This document shows positions 27,127-35,789 of a DNA stretch of 44,911 nt, piece after piece. The translations under genes were made by a program, and so were the position numbers. The stretch is from Telmatospirillum sp. (GTDB lineage: Bacteria; Pseudomonadota; Alphaproteobacteria; Rhodospirillales; Magnetospirillaceae). The number at the start of each line of letters is the position of its first letter. Position 1 is the stretch's first letter. Where the stretch lies: positions 1 to 44,911 of the forward strand of contig JARLJB010000003.1 of NCBI GenBank assembly GCA_031291415.1, read 5' to 3'. Below the pieces are notes generated by a model. That model made no database searches. It saw only the letters and a list, made by a program, of their open reading frames with translations, and was not told the DNA's origin.

Positions 27127-28812
27127 ATGACCGCGTTGAATGATCTCTCTGTTGGTCGAAAGCTTATTATCGCCTTCTCCATCATTTTCATTATGGTTGC
27201 TTTCCTGGGTGGCTTTGCGATCAACGCCTTATCGGACATGGACGCGGCGGCGATGGAAGTGTCGCAGACTCGGTTGCCGGCCGTCGACAAGGCCCGCACC
27301 CTGCAATTCCTGGTTTCCCGCCTGAGAACCAACCAGATGGCCTATATGGCGGCGAAAGGCAGCGGGCTCGATACCACCCGTAAGACCGTCGAAGAGACCA
27401 ACAAGACCCTGGACCAAACCCGCAAGGAATACGAGCCGCTGATGTCTTCCGAGGACGAGCGGGTCGCCTATAAGAAATTCGCTGACAACTATGCCGCCTT
27501 CGCCGCCGGCTTGGTCAAAATAGCCGATCTGACCAAGGAAGGCCGGGTCGACGAGGCTCGCGAATTGACCTGGGGCGAGACGCGCCCTTACTACCTGGCC
27601 CTGGTCGAATCCACCGACCGGTTGACCGCTCTCAGTCAGGAACAGGCGAAACGGGCGGCTGTGAATATCGAACACACCAGGCAGGTGACCCGCGCTGGCA
27701 TCGTTACTGTTCTGGTGGCGGTCTTGGCCGTCGCCGTCGCCGCCGGATGGCTGCTGCGTCAGACCATCGCGGCGCCACTGCTCGTCCTCGGCCGTACGAT
27801 GGATCGCCTCGCGCAGCATGACACCTCCGTCCAGGTCCCGGCGCATGATCGCAAGGATGAGGTCGGCGCCATGGCGCGGTCCGTCCTGGTGTTCAAGGAA
27901 AACATGATCGAGAGCGATCGCTTACGCGAAAGAGAGGAATCCGAACGGGCCGCCAAGGAAGGACGGGCCAATGCGCTGTCGGCGCTGACCCGAGACTTCG
28001 ATGAAAAGGCCGGTTCGGTGATCGCCGACGTCGCCGAGGCGGCCGGCGATATGCAGAGCACAGCCAGCAAATTGACGGCAACGGCCGAGCAGACCAGCCA
28101 ACAGAGCACCGCGGTTGCCGCAGCGGCACAGGAAGCCTCGACCAATGTACAGACAGTCGCTTCGGCCGCTGAGGAATTAACCTCGTCCATCAGGGAAATC
28201 GGCCGGCAGGTCGATCAGGCCTCGCAGGTCAGCCAGAAGGCAGTCGCGCAGGCCACCCGCACGACCGAGATCGTCAGCGGTCTGGAGACGGCCGCCAAGC
28301 GGATCGGCGAGGTCGTCGCGCTGATCAGCGATGTCGCCAGCCAGACCAACCTGCTGGCGTTGAACGCCACCATCGAGGCGGCGCGGGCTGGCGAGGCCGG
28401 CAAGGGATTCGCCGTCGTTGCCGGCGAAGTGAAGTCGCTGGCCAACCAGACGGCGCGGGCCACCGACGAGATCACGCAGCAGATCGATTCGGTGCAGGCG
28501 GCAACCGGTTCGGCGGTGCAGGCGATCACCGAGATTTCCGCCACCATTCGTGAGATCAGTGGAATTTCGGCCAGCATCGCCTCGTCGATCGAGGAACAGG
28601 GGGCCGCGACCCGGGAAATCGCCCGTAACGTCGAACAGGCGGCCACCGGCACGGCGCAGGTGACGGCCAATATCCATGGCGTCAACCAGACGGTCGACAA
28701 TACCGGCAGTTCCGCCCAGGAGGTCCTGCGCGCCGCCAATCGCCTGACTGACAAATCCGAGGCGATGCACGGTTTGGTGAACAACTTCCTCGAGAAGGTG
28801 CGAGCCTGCTGA
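27127..28812 (+). CDS. Methyl-accepting chemotaxis protein
   Basis: 561-residue chemoreceptor. The first membrane helix is at residues ~12-33 ([20 protein letters not shown]). A ~150-residue periplasmic four-helix-bundle-type sensor follows, then a second helix ([18 protein letters not shown] region, ~195-215), a HAMP domain ([15 protein letters not shown]...[14 protein letters not shown]) and a long coiled-coil signalling domain. The conserved hairpin tip reads [36 protein letters not shown] continues the CheA/CheW-binding region. The start is the ATG at 27127 with AAGAGGAA upstream; a TTG at 27109 is less likely. The ligand is unknown; neighbouring nucleobase genes make a nucleobase or related compound worth testing. 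Confidence 0.93.
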   Translation: MTALNDLSVGRKLIIAFSIIFIMVAFLGGFAINALSDMDAAAMEVSQTRLPAVDKARTLQFLVSRLRTNQMAYMAAKGSGLDTTRKTVEETNKTLDQTRKEYEPLMSSEDERVAYKKFADNYAAFAAGLVKIADLTKEGRVDEARELTWGETRPYYLALVESTDRLTALSQEQAKRAAVNIEHTRQVTRAGIVTVLVAVLAVAVAAGWLLRQTIAAPLLVLGRTMDRLAQHDTSVQVPAHDRKDEVGAMARSVLVFKENMIESDRLREREESERAAKEGRANALSALTRDFDEKAGSVIADVAEAAGDMQSTASKLTATAEQTSQQSTAVAAAAQEASTNVQTVASAAEELTSSIREIGRQVDQASQVSQKAVAQATRTTEIVSGLETAAKRIGEVVALISDVASQTNLLALNATIEAARAGEAGKGFAVVAGEVKSLANQTARATDEITQQIDSVQAATGSAVQAITEISATIREISGISASIASSIEEQGAATREIARNVEQAATGTAQVTANIHGVNQTVDNTGSSAQEVLRAANRLTDKSEAMHGLVNNFLEKVRAC

Positions 28813-28834
28813 TGGATTGCTGCCGAAAGCGGCC

Positions 28835-29455
28835 TTACTTGTCGACCGAAGGCCCGCACCAGCCGGGCAGATAGCTGGCATCCTCGCTTTTGGCGAGGAC
28901 GATGGCCTGTTCCAGCGTCTCGTCGAAGTCCGCCTCGACGGCTTTGCGTTTGATCCGGCGACGCAGAAAATCGGCCCACAGAAATTCGCTGAACGGCGTC
29001 GTGTCCTTAGCGAAGCCGCCCTGGCGACGCAATTCTCCGGCCAGCGAGCGGAAGGGGTCGTCGACCAGATCCTTGATGGATTTCGGGATGTCCTCGTAGC
29101 CGCGCCGCCGGCCGTTGTCGCCGAACGGATGCATCCAGTTGCGGTTGTCGAGTACAAACCAGAAAGCGTCGGTCTCAAGGTGCTTCAGATTGGCGACGAT
29201 CGTCACCAGCACATCCGTCTCGCCCTCGTCATGCAGCGCGCGGATCAGATGATGGTGATCGATGGCGTAAAGGCGTTCCTTCGGTCCCATGACCACCGGG
29301 ATCATATGCCGGCCAAGGAATTCGTTGCCTTGTTCACCTTTTCGTTTGCGCCAGGCAGCCCGTTTGACCGCGACTTCGCGCAGTCCGACGGTGATTTGCG
29401 TCGGATGCAGATCGTTGATCGGTGTGGGGTGCAATGTGGGTTCGCGAATGCTCAT
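28835..29455 (-). CDS. ParB/Srx-like domain protein
   Basis: 206-residue protein of the ParB-like nuclease/sulfiredoxin superfamily (ParB-like type 2). The core includes LHPTQITVGLREVAVKRAAW, a K-containing HMIPVVMGPKERLYAIDHHH segment and LVTIVANLKHLETDAFW, typical of small free-standing members whose role is unknown. GAGGAGA ahead of the ATG at 29455 fixes the start; the open frame upstream to 29584 runs through a duplicated GC-rich segment and is not credible. It follows the LD-carboxypeptidase gene on the same strand, so the two may be co-transcribed. Converges with the chemoreceptor gene. Confidence 0.82.
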   Translation of the reverse strand: MSIREPTLHPTPINDLHPTQITVGLREVAVKRAAWRKRKGEQGNEFLGRHMIPVVMGPKERLYAIDHHHLIRALHDEGETDVLVTIVANLKHLETDAFWFVLDNRNWMHPFGDNGRRRGYEDIPKSIKDLVDDPFRSLAGELRRQGGFAKDTTPFSEFLWADFLRRRIKRKAVEADFDETLEQAIVLAKSEDASYLPGWCGPSVDK

Positions 29456-29480
29456 CGCTTTCTCCTCGATGGCGCGGGAT

Positions 29481-29586
29481 TTAAAAGATATCCAGCGGCC
29501 GCCCCGGCCGCGGCCAAGCGCGCGGAGGCGCGCGCCCGGCGAGGGACTTAAAAGATATCCAACGGCCGCCCCGGCCGCGGCCAAGC
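29481..29586. repeat. 39-bp direct repeat, two copies 67 bases apart
   Basis: Copies at 29481-29519 and 29548-29586 differ at one base (CCAGCGG versus CCAACGG). Each begins TTAAAAGATATCC and continues in GC-rich sequence to GGCCAAGC. The second copy encodes the last residues of the LD-carboxypeptidase (PRPGRPLDIF plus stop). The first copy is a displaced duplicate of that gene end, lying in the gap before the ParB-like gene. Confidence 0.9.
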
Positions 29587-30411
29587 CCCGAATGGCACGA
29601 CCTTGTTATCGACGTCATGACCGATGTCGGCCCGTCCGAGATAGGCAATGCCGGCGACGCCGCACCAATGGCGGACCACGTCCTCCTCGGTTTGGCCAAA
29701 ATCCGGTTCGTTGGCCAGGATGTCGCTGCAGCGGCCAAGTTTGATGCCGGCGACGCGGCGGATGGATGGTGCGCTGGTCAGGTGGAACAGAGCCCGGTCG
29801 ATCCGATACATATGTTCCGAAACCTCCTCCAGCATGAGGACATGGCCGCTGAGGTCGGGTTCGAACGGCGTGCCGATCAGATGGCTGAGGATGGTGATGT
29901 TGAAGGCGGCGGTTGGCGTTGTCGCCGAGACCGTCGGTTCCAATGATGCCGCTGCGCCCTCGACGAGAAACGCCAGAGCCCGCGCGACGGCCGTTTCACC
30001 GCCTGGACGGTTGAGGTCGGACGGCATCGGGCCGTGGGCGGCGCCGGTTACCCCCTCCTTGTAAAGGAACGCCAGCAGCGATCCCATGTCGCTGTATCCG
30101 AGATAGGTCTTTCGTCGGGCCGGCTCGCTCACGCAGATGCGATCGAGCAGACGGCAGGAGCCGTATCCACCGCGCGCGAACCACAGGGCGTCGAAACTGT
30201 CGTCGTCGGCCATTTCGACGAAAGCGGCGGCGCGGCAGGCGTCGTCACCGGCAAAATGGCCGTGCGAGCGGAAACATTGCGGGTGAAAGATGATCTCGGG
30301 CGGACGGTCGGGGTAGAGCCGGCGGGCGAACGCCGCGACCTGGAGGGCGAGGTCGGGGGCAATGCGCGAAGCCGGGGCCACAACGCCGATTCTCACGATA
30401 GCGTTGCGCAT
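29548..30411 (-). CDS. S66-family LD-carboxypeptidase / MccF-like peptidase
   Basis: 287-residue serine peptidase of family S66. It starts VRIGVVAPASRI. The nucleophile is the expected Ser107 in LGYSDMGSL. ARGGYGSCRLLD is the oxyanion-region motif, the Glu is in LMLEEVSEHMYRID, and the terminal His264 is in IGHDVDNKVVPFG. Members cleave muropeptide LD bonds in the cytoplasm during cell-wall recycling (LdcA) or inactivate microcin C (MccF). The divergent Mur ligase 60 bases away favours a muropeptide-like substrate. The last ten residues are encoded by a sequence duplicated just downstream, so the natural C-terminus may have been replaced. Confidence 0.88.
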   Translation of the reverse strand: MRNAIVRIGVVAPASRIAPDLALQVAAFARRLYPDRPPEIIFHPQCFRSHGHFAGDDACRAAAFVEMADDDSFDALWFARGGYGSCRLLDRICVSEPARRKTYLGYSDMGSLLAFLYKEGVTGAAHGPMPSDLNRPGGETAVARALAFLVEGAAASLEPTVSATTPTAAFNITILSHLIGTPFEPDLSGHVLMLEEVSEHMYRIDRALFHLTSAPSIRRVAGIKLGRCSDILANEPDFGQTEEDVVRHWCGVAGIAYLGRADIGHDVDNKVVPFGAWPRPGRPLDIF

Positions 30412-30471
30412 GGTGATCGGCTGTTTTCCTTATCCCTTGTCATGGCTGCGGGCGGATTGTAGCTTCCGCCG

Positions 30472-31869
30472 ATGGACCGAAACAGCCTTTATTTCTTTTG
30501 CGGCATTGGAGGCAGCGGCATGCTGCCTCTGGCCTTGATCGTGCAGGCCGGCGGTTACGCGGTCGCCGGCTCGGATCGTTCTCTCGACCAGGGACGGATG
30601 GCGGGGAAATTCGATTTCCTGAGATCCCGTGGTATTCCCTTGTTTCCCCAGGACGGCAGCGGTGTCGACCGGCCCGGCATGGTTCTGGTGACATCGGCGG
30701 CCGTCGAGGAAACCGTGCCCGACGTCAGGGCGGCGCGAAGGCAGGGCATACCGATGGTGACGCGGGCGGCATTGCTTGCGGAATTATTCAATGGCGCGGC
30801 GCGGAGCATCGGCGTCGCCGGGACCAGCGGAAAATCGACGACGACGGGGATGATCGGCTGGCTGTTGCACAGTCTCGGACGGGATCCGACCGTGATGAAC
30901 GGCGCCGTGATGAAGAATTTCGTCACGACCGAGACGCCCTTTGCCAGCGCTCTGGTCGGCAGCGGCGAGCTGTTCGTCGCCGAAGTGGACGAGAGCGATG
31001 GTTCCATCGCGCACTATAATCCTTCCGTGGCGGTGCTGAACAACATCGCGCTCGACCACAAGTCGCTTGAGGATCTGCGGCGACTGTTCGGCGAATTCGT
31101 CGGCCGGTCGTCCGTCGCCGTGCTCAATCTCGACAATGAGGAGACGGCGCGCCTGGCTGGCGGCCACGCGATGACCTATAGCCTGGAGGGGCGCCGGGCG
31201 ACGCTGACCGCCGGTGGACTGACCCCGGCACCCGACGGGATCGCTTTCGAGGTGATGGAAGGCAGGCAACGGCTGCCGGTGCGGCTTCGCGTGCCCGGTC
31301 GGCACAACGTCGCCAACGCGCTCGCCGCGCTTTGCGTGGCAAGAGCCTTGGATGTGCCCCTGTCCGAGGCCATTCCAGCGCTGGAAGGGTTCAGTGGTAT
31401 CCGCCGACGGCTGGAATGGGTCGGCACGGCGGGCGGGGTGACGGTCATCGACGACTTTGCCCACAATCCTGACAAGATCGCCGCCACCCTGGCCACGCTG
31501 CATGCCTTTCCCGGTCGGCTGCTGATTTTGTTCCAGCCCCATGGCTTCGGTCCGCTGCGCCTGATGAAAGATGCCTTCATCGAAGGCTTCGTAGGCGAGA
31601 TGCGGGGCGAGGATGTCCTCGTCATGCCCGACCCGGTTTATTTCGGCGGGACGGTCGATCGTGCTGTCACCAGCGCCGACATCGTGGCCGGTGTGACGGC
31701 AGGGGGGCGGACAGCCTTCGCCGTCCCGGAGCGGTCGACCTGCGGCGACAAGTTGCTGGATTTGGCCCGCCCCGGCGATCGCATCGTGGTGATGGGGGCC
31801 CGCGACGACACGCTGTCGCAATTCGCCGGGGATCTGTTGACAAGGCTTGCGAGCCGTCGGGAAGGGTAG
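30472..31869 (+). CDS. Mur ligase family protein (MurC/Mpl-like)
   Basis: 465-residue ATP-dependent ligase with the three Mur domains. The N-terminal Rossmann motif is [14 protein letters not shown]. The P-loop is [14 protein letters not shown] (117-123; GTSGKST where MurC and Mpl usually have GTHGKTT). The middle domain has [16 protein letters not shown] and [14 protein letters not shown], and the C-terminal domain has [16 protein letters not shown]. MurC adds L-Ala to UDP-MurNAc; Mpl re-attaches recycled tripeptide. This protein departs from both in its P-loop and C-terminal part ([12 protein letters not shown]), so it may be a separate subfamily. Divergent from the S66 peptidase, which suggests joint action in peptide recycling. 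Confidence 0.88.
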   Translation: MDRNSLYFFCGIGGSGMLPLALIVQAGGYAVAGSDRSLDQGRMAGKFDFLRSRGIPLFPQDGSGVDRPGMVLVTSAAVEETVPDVRAARRQGIPMVTRAALLAELFNGAARSIGVAGTSGKSTTTGMIGWLLHSLGRDPTVMNGAVMKNFVTTETPFASALVGSGELFVAEVDESDGSIAHYNPSVAVLNNIALDHKSLEDLRRLFGEFVGRSSVAVLNLDNEETARLAGGHAMTYSLEGRRATLTAGGLTPAPDGIAFEVMEGRQRLPVRLRVPGRHNVANALAALCVARALDVPLSEAIPALEGFSGIRRRLEWVGTAGGVTVIDDFAHNPDKIAATLATLHAFPGRLLILFQPHGFGPLRLMKDAFIEGFVGEMRGEDVLVMPDPVYFGGTVDRAVTSADIVAGVTAGGRTAFAVPERSTCGDKLLDLARPGDRIVVMGARDDTLSQFAGDLLTRLASRREG

Positions 31870-32025
31870 GGCGGTCGCGCGTCTGCGCGGCATATGATCC
31901 GACAAATGGTCGACGTGCGGATGCCGTTTTGATTCAAGGGTTTACCTTGTGTGCAGGTAACAGGGGCAAAAGTGGGGACGAGCGAGTGCCGCATTCATCG
32001 TAGGATGGAGCACTTCGGCCGGTGC

Positions 32026-32138
32026 GTCCTTCGAGGCGGCCCCTGCGGGGCCACCTCAGGATGAGGAATGTTTGTTTTGTTCCAAAGTGTTGCCCTCATC
32101 CTGAGGAGGCGCGATAGCGCCGTCTCGAAGGACGAGGG
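32026..32138. repeat. Paired REP-like inverted repeat
   Basis: Left unit 32026-32069 (GTCCTTCGAGGCGG ... CCTCAGGATGAGG) and right unit 32093-32138 (CCCTCATCCTGAGGAGG ... GTCTCGAAGGACGAGGG) are reverse complements at their outer and inner ends. Each holds its own small stem (GGCCCC-TGC-GGGGCC; GGCGC-GATA-GCGCC). The CTTCGAGACG/CCTCATCCTGAGG pattern is a well-known alphaproteobacterial intergenic repeat. Confidence 0.85.
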
Positions 32139-32319
32139 GGCCGCGTACGCGGCCTTTCCCCAATTTCCACGACAAGATATTGCCCGCCCTTTTGCCTCAA
32201 TTACGTGTTCAGCCTTGAGTGCGGAAACATGCAGGGATCAGAAGTGTCTCTCTCCTTGCATCCCCTCCAGAACAAGCGAGTCATGTGCCGCGCAGACGCG
32301 CGCGCCCCTCGTCCCAAAC

Positions 32320-32450
32320 CCTTCTCCCCACAAGGGGGGGCGAAGGGCTTCCGCCCGGAGTTATGCTCCAATTACCGGGAGAGGGGCTACGTTGTTGATG
32401 TAACACGAATATTTTATGTGTGCTCATCCTGTCCCCCTTGTGGAGAGGGG
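32320..32450. repeat. Opposed C/G-run repeats downstream of the helicase gene
   Basis: TCTCCCCACAAGGGGG (32323-32338) and CCCCCTTGTGGAGAG (32433-32447) face each other about 95 bases apart. The left copy also forms its own hairpin with the CCCTTC/GAAGGG arms flanking it. Same family as the element near 9069-9125. Confidence 0.6.
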
Positions 32451-32460
32451 GCCTCAAGCT

Positions 32461-34206
32461 CTATTCCGCCTTTTTCTTCTTCGGCCGTCCGTCCGGTTTC
32501 GCCTTCCAGCGCGGCTTGTCGACCGGTTTGTTGGCGTTGTCGGAACGCCGTTTGCCGGTGCGCGGTTCCCCGGTGTCGCCCTCGGCCGGGTTGTCGCCCA
32601 GCGGTTCGATGCGGACGTCGGTCCGCTCGACCTGATTGACGGCGGCGGTGAATTTCTCGGCGACCAGCGCGTCGATCTCGAAACGCGTCTCACGCTCGAA
32701 AATGCGGATCTTGCCGATCTCCTGTTTGGTGATCTTGCCCTGCCGGCAGATCATCGGGATCAGCCAGCGCGGATCGGCGTTCTTCTGCCGGCCGATGTTG
32801 AGCCGGAACCACACGCTTTGACCGGGCAGGCCGTTGGCCTTTTCGCCATGCGTCTCGCGGCGCTCGCGCGGTTCCCTGGGTTCGAAGCTGGTGGTGCCGG
32901 GATCGAAGACGTCTTCGGCGGCCGGCAGTTGCGAACGGTACATGCGGACCAGAGCCGCCGCGATGTCTTCCGGCGAGCGTTCGGCCAGCAGCGCCTTGGC
33001 CAAGGCCAGATCATCCTCGCTCAGTTCCTCGGTGACGAAGGGGCTTTGCAGCAGTCTTTCCTGGTCGAGCTTATGGATGTCGTCGGCCGAGGGCGTGCCG
33101 CCCCAAATGGCATGAACGCCGGCCGTTTGCAGCATCTGCTCGGCGCGGCGGCGGCGTGACAGCAGCACCAACAGGACGCTGACGCCCTTGCGGCCGGCCC
33201 GGCCGGTGCGGCCGCTGCGGTGCTGCAGGGTCTCGGCGTTTTGCGGCAGCTCGGCATGGATCACCAGTCCAAGGTTCGGCAGGTCGATGCCGCGTGCCGC
33301 CACATCGGTCGCCACGCAGACCCGGGCGCGTCCGTCGCGCAGCGCCTGCATGGCCTGATTGCGTTCGTTCTGGCCGAGTTCGCCCGACAGGGCAACGGCG
33401 GAAAATCCGCGTTCGAGAAGAATGGCCTGAAGATGGCGGACCGAGTCGCGCGTGTTGCAGAAGACCAGGGCGGTCGGCGACTCGACAAATCGCAGCACAT
33501 TGACCACCGCATGTTCGACTTCGTTGGGCGCCACGCGGATGGCCCGGTATTCGATATCGGCATGGCCCTGCGGTCCGGCCGAGACGGCGATCCGCCAGGC
33601 GTCGCGCTGATAACGCTTGGCCATGGTGACGATGGACTTCGGAAGTGTCGCCGAAAACAGCAGTGTGCGCCGTTCCTGCGGCGTCGCCTCAAGGATGAAT
33701 TCCAGATCTTCGCGGAACCCGAGGTCGAGCATCTCGTCGGCTTCATCAAGGACGACGGCCTTGAGTTTGCTGGTTGTCAGACCGCCCCGCTCCAAATGAT
33801 CGCGCAAACGGCCGGGCGTGCCGACGACGATATGCGCCCCCTGGGCCAGCATCCGCCGTTCGGCGCGTGGATCCATGCCGCCGACGCAGGACACCACATG
33901 GCCGCCGGCATATTTGTAAAGCCAGCTCAGTTCTCGCTGCACCTGCAAGGCAAGTTCGCGGGTCGGGGTGACGATGAGGGCAAGCGGTTCGCTCGCCGGT
34001 TCCAGCCTGGCAGCTGATCCCAGCAGCGTGTTGGCGATCGCCAGGCCATAGGCGACGGTTTTGCCCGACCCGGTTTGCGCCGATACCAAAAGGTCGCGGT
34101 CTGTCGCCGCCGGCTCAAGGACAGCCGTTTGAACCGCAGTCGGCTCAGTGTATTCGCGTTCGGTCAGGGCTTGGGTGAGCGGATGATCCGCAGAAAAAAA
34201 TACCAT
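32461..34206 (-). CDS. DEAD-box RNA helicase with DbpA/CsdA-type RNA-binding domain
   Basis: 581-residue ATP-dependent RNA helicase. Q-motif region EREYTEPTAVQTAVL; Walker A AQTGSGKT (43-50); PTRELALQVQ; TPGRLRDHLERGG; DEAD at 154-157; SAT at 185-187; helicase C motifs CVATDVAARGIDLPNLGLVI and HRSGRTGRAGRKG. After residue ~430 comes a DbpA-type RRM-like domain (VWFRLNIGRQKNADPRWLIP, RIFERETRFEID), then a basic, disordered tail (KPDGRPKKKKAE). Such enzymes help ribosome assembly and cold adaptation. The C-terminal domain places it in the DeaD/CsdA/DbpA group rather than RhlE, which lacks that domain. Confidence 0.93.
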   Translation of the reverse strand: MVFFSADHPLTQALTEREYTEPTAVQTAVLEPAATDRDLLVSAQTGSGKTVAYGLAIANTLLGSAARLEPASEPLALIVTPTRELALQVQRELSWLYKYAGGHVVSCVGGMDPRAERRMLAQGAHIVVGTPGRLRDHLERGGLTTSKLKAVVLDEADEMLDLGFREDLEFILEATPQERRTLLFSATLPKSIVTMAKRYQRDAWRIAVSAGPQGHADIEYRAIRVAPNEVEHAVVNVLRFVESPTALVFCNTRDSVRHLQAILLERGFSAVALSGELGQNERNQAMQALRDGRARVCVATDVAARGIDLPNLGLVIHAELPQNAETLQHRSGRTGRAGRKGVSVLLVLLSRRRRAEQMLQTAGVHAIWGGTPSADDIHKLDQERLLQSPFVTEELSEDDLALAKALLAERSPEDIAAALVRMYRSQLPAAEDVFDPGTTSFEPREPRERRETHGEKANGLPGQSVWFRLNIGRQKNADPRWLIPMICRQGKITKQEIGKIRIFERETRFEIDALVAEKFTAAVNQVERTDVRIEPLGDNPAEGDTGEPRTGKRRSDNANKPVDKPRWKAKPDGRPKKKKAE

Positions 34207-34598
34207 GTCTGGTGCAATGCTTTCTTAACGTGAGAAACGCCCGCCCAAGGCGGGGGCGGGTCAAATAGCTTGGTTCATCATGATGCCGTGCGGTGACTTC
34301 GGCGGATTGCTTCGGACGAGATGTCGTCCTCGCCACCTAATGGTCCAATCGCGCTGGCAAAGCGAGAGCGAGGCTTTCCGGCGACGGCAGCCGATGTGAT
34401 GAGATAGCACGATTCCGTCCGTCGTCGCGCGAAAATCGGATCCCGCAATAACGGATTTGTCCGGGCGGTAATCGGTCCCGATCCAATGACATCCGCATAT
34501 TCCATTGGATGGATGGTTTAGCCTTCGCCAATTTGCTTGGATTGTCGGAATATCGGTCGGGTTGCCGCATGGCGGCCGGAATATTATGGAGATGAATC
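34207..34598. other. 392-base intergenic region between divergent helicase and aldo/keto reductase genes
   Basis: No gene is supported. It must hold both promoters. The only clear structure is the inverted repeat at 34481-34510. A GC-rich stem (CGCCCGCC/GGGGGCGGG, about 34238-34257) lies in the helicase leader; DeaD-type helicases often have long structured leaders, but that link is a guess. Confidence 0.5.
34481..34510. promoter_or_regulatory. Inverted repeat upstream of the aldo/keto reductase gene
   Basis: ATCCAATG (34481-34488) and CATTGGAT (34503-34510) are exact reverse complements with a 14-base spacer, ~90 bases before the reductase start. Spacing of ~22 bases between arm centres (two helical turns) would suit a dimeric regulator. 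No regulator gene is adjacent. Confidence 0.4.
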
Positions 34599-35546
34599 AT
34601 GAGCAAACGCCAGTTGGGCCGATCGGGGCTGACCGTTCCGTCTCTTATCTTCGGCGGCAATGTGTTCGGCTGGACGGCCGATGAGGCGATGTCTTTCCGG
34701 CTTCTCGACGCCTTGGTCGAGGCCGGTCTTACCGCCATCGATACGGCGGACGTGTATTCGGCCTGGGTCCCCGGACATCAGGGCGGCGAGTCCGAGACGA
34801 TCATCGGGCGCTGGCTGAAGGAACGGGGCGGCCGCGACAAGCTGGTGATCGCCACCAAGGTCGGAAAACCGATGGGTTCGGGCGACAAGGGGCTTTCCAG
34901 GACCTGGATAAAACGCGCTGTCGAGGATTCGCTCAAGCGTCTGCAGACTGACTATATCGATCTCTATTACGCCCATGAGGACGACGCGTCGGTTCCGCTG
35001 GAGGAGGTTTTGCAGACCTTTTCCGCGCTCATCGCCGAGGGAAAGGTGCGCGTCATCGGGGCGTCGAATTACACCGCCGGCCGGCTGAAAGAGGCCCTCG
35101 ACACGTCCACCCGTGCCGGTTTGCCGCGCTATGAATGCCTGCAGCCGCTTTACAATCTGGTCGATCGCAAGGAATTCGAGCCCGAATTGGCTCCGCTTTG
35201 CCTGGCCGAAGGTGTCGGCGTGGCCCCCTACTATTCGTTGGCGTCGGGTTTCCTCACCGGAAAATATCGCAGCGAGGCCGATCTCGCCAATCGCACGCGC
35301 GGCGACAGGGTCAGGAAATATCTCAATGATCGGGGATTTCGCGTCCTGGCCGCTCTCGATGCCGTGGCGTCGCGCTATCAGGCGACGCCGGGACAGGTGG
35401 CGCTTGCCTGGCTGGCCGCCAAGCCGGTGGTGACGGCGCCGATCGTCAGCGCCACCAGCCCCGTGCAATTGCAGGATCTGGTGAAGGCGACGCGGCTGCA
35501 GCTCGACGCCGAAGCAATGGCCGAGCTCGATCGGGCCAGCGCCTGA
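34599..35546 (+). CDS. Aldo/keto reductase
   Basis: 315-residue NADPH-dependent oxidoreductase of the AKR superfamily (YajO/Tas-like branch). Start LGRSGLTVPSLIFGGNVFGW; catalytic Asp/Tyr in DTADVYSAWVPGHQGGESE; catalytic Lys in LVIATKVGKPM; His in DYIDLYYAHEDD; cofactor region VTAPIVSATSPVQLQDLVKA near the C-terminus. GGAG before the ATG supports the start. Physiological substrate not predictable. Confidence 0.92.
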   Translation: MSKRQLGRSGLTVPSLIFGGNVFGWTADEAMSFRLLDALVEAGLTAIDTADVYSAWVPGHQGGESETIIGRWLKERGGRDKLVIATKVGKPMGSGDKGLSRTWIKRAVEDSLKRLQTDYIDLYYAHEDDASVPLEEVLQTFSALIAEGKVRVIGASNYTAGRLKEALDTSTRAGLPRYECLQPLYNLVDRKEFEPELAPLCLAEGVGVAPYYSLASGFLTGKYRSEADLANRTRGDRVRKYLNDRGFRVLAALDAVASRYQATPGQVALAWLAAKPVVTAPIVSATSPVQLQDLVKATRLQLDAEAMAELDRASA

Positions 35547-35594
35547 GGGGGTTGTTGATCAGTTCCGATCGCCGAGCATTGATATCACATAAAG

Positions 35595-35628
35595 CGCCCG
35601 CACTCAGGTTGACGCCGGAGTGCGGGCG
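35595..35628. terminator. Hairpin between converging genes
   Basis: CGCCCGCACTC (35595-35605) pairs perfectly with GAGTGCGGGCG (35618-35628), 48 bases after the aldo/keto reductase stop. It is a strong GC stem with a 12-base loop but no T-run; probable transcript end for the plus-strand gene. Confidence 0.55.
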
Positions 35629-35647
35629 AGAGACGTTGTGAAAAATC

Positions 35648-35731
35648 AGTGGCATCCGCGCCGGTGAAGGGTTCGAAGTCGAAAGCAAGGATTTTCGCCG
35701 CTTTGCGGCGAACACCGGCACGGATGCCACT
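35648..35731. repeat. Nested inverted repeat downstream of the NMT1 binding-protein gene
   Basis: The outer arms (35648-35666 and 35713-35731) are reverse complements at 18 of 19 positions (AGTGGCATCCG... / ...CGGATGCCACT). The inner hairpin TTCGCCGC-TTT-GCGGCGAA at 35694-35712 abuts the right arm. It lies downstream of the minus-strand ABC operon and may serve as a bidirectional terminator. Confidence 0.75.
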
Positions 35732-35789
35732 TTCGATTTAGTTCACAATCTCTGATGCCCGTTCCACTCGTTAGAGAACAAAATGTCGG

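Larger units (their letters stand above)
31870..32460. other. 591-base intergenic region filled with repeats
   Basis: No gene is supported. It contains a large inverted repeat at 32026-32138, a perfect 16-base palindrome GGCCGCGTACGCGGCC at 32139-32154, and opposed CTCCCCACAAGGGGG-type elements at 32320-32450. It lies downstream of two converging genes (Mur ligase and helicase), the usual place for such repeats. Confidence 0.65.

Noticed and set aside
29455-29584. N-terminal extension of the ParB-like protein through the duplicated GC-rich segment
   Set aside because: The extension is translated from repeat sequence (RALGRGRGGRWISF) and GAGGAGA sits properly before the inner ATG at 29455.
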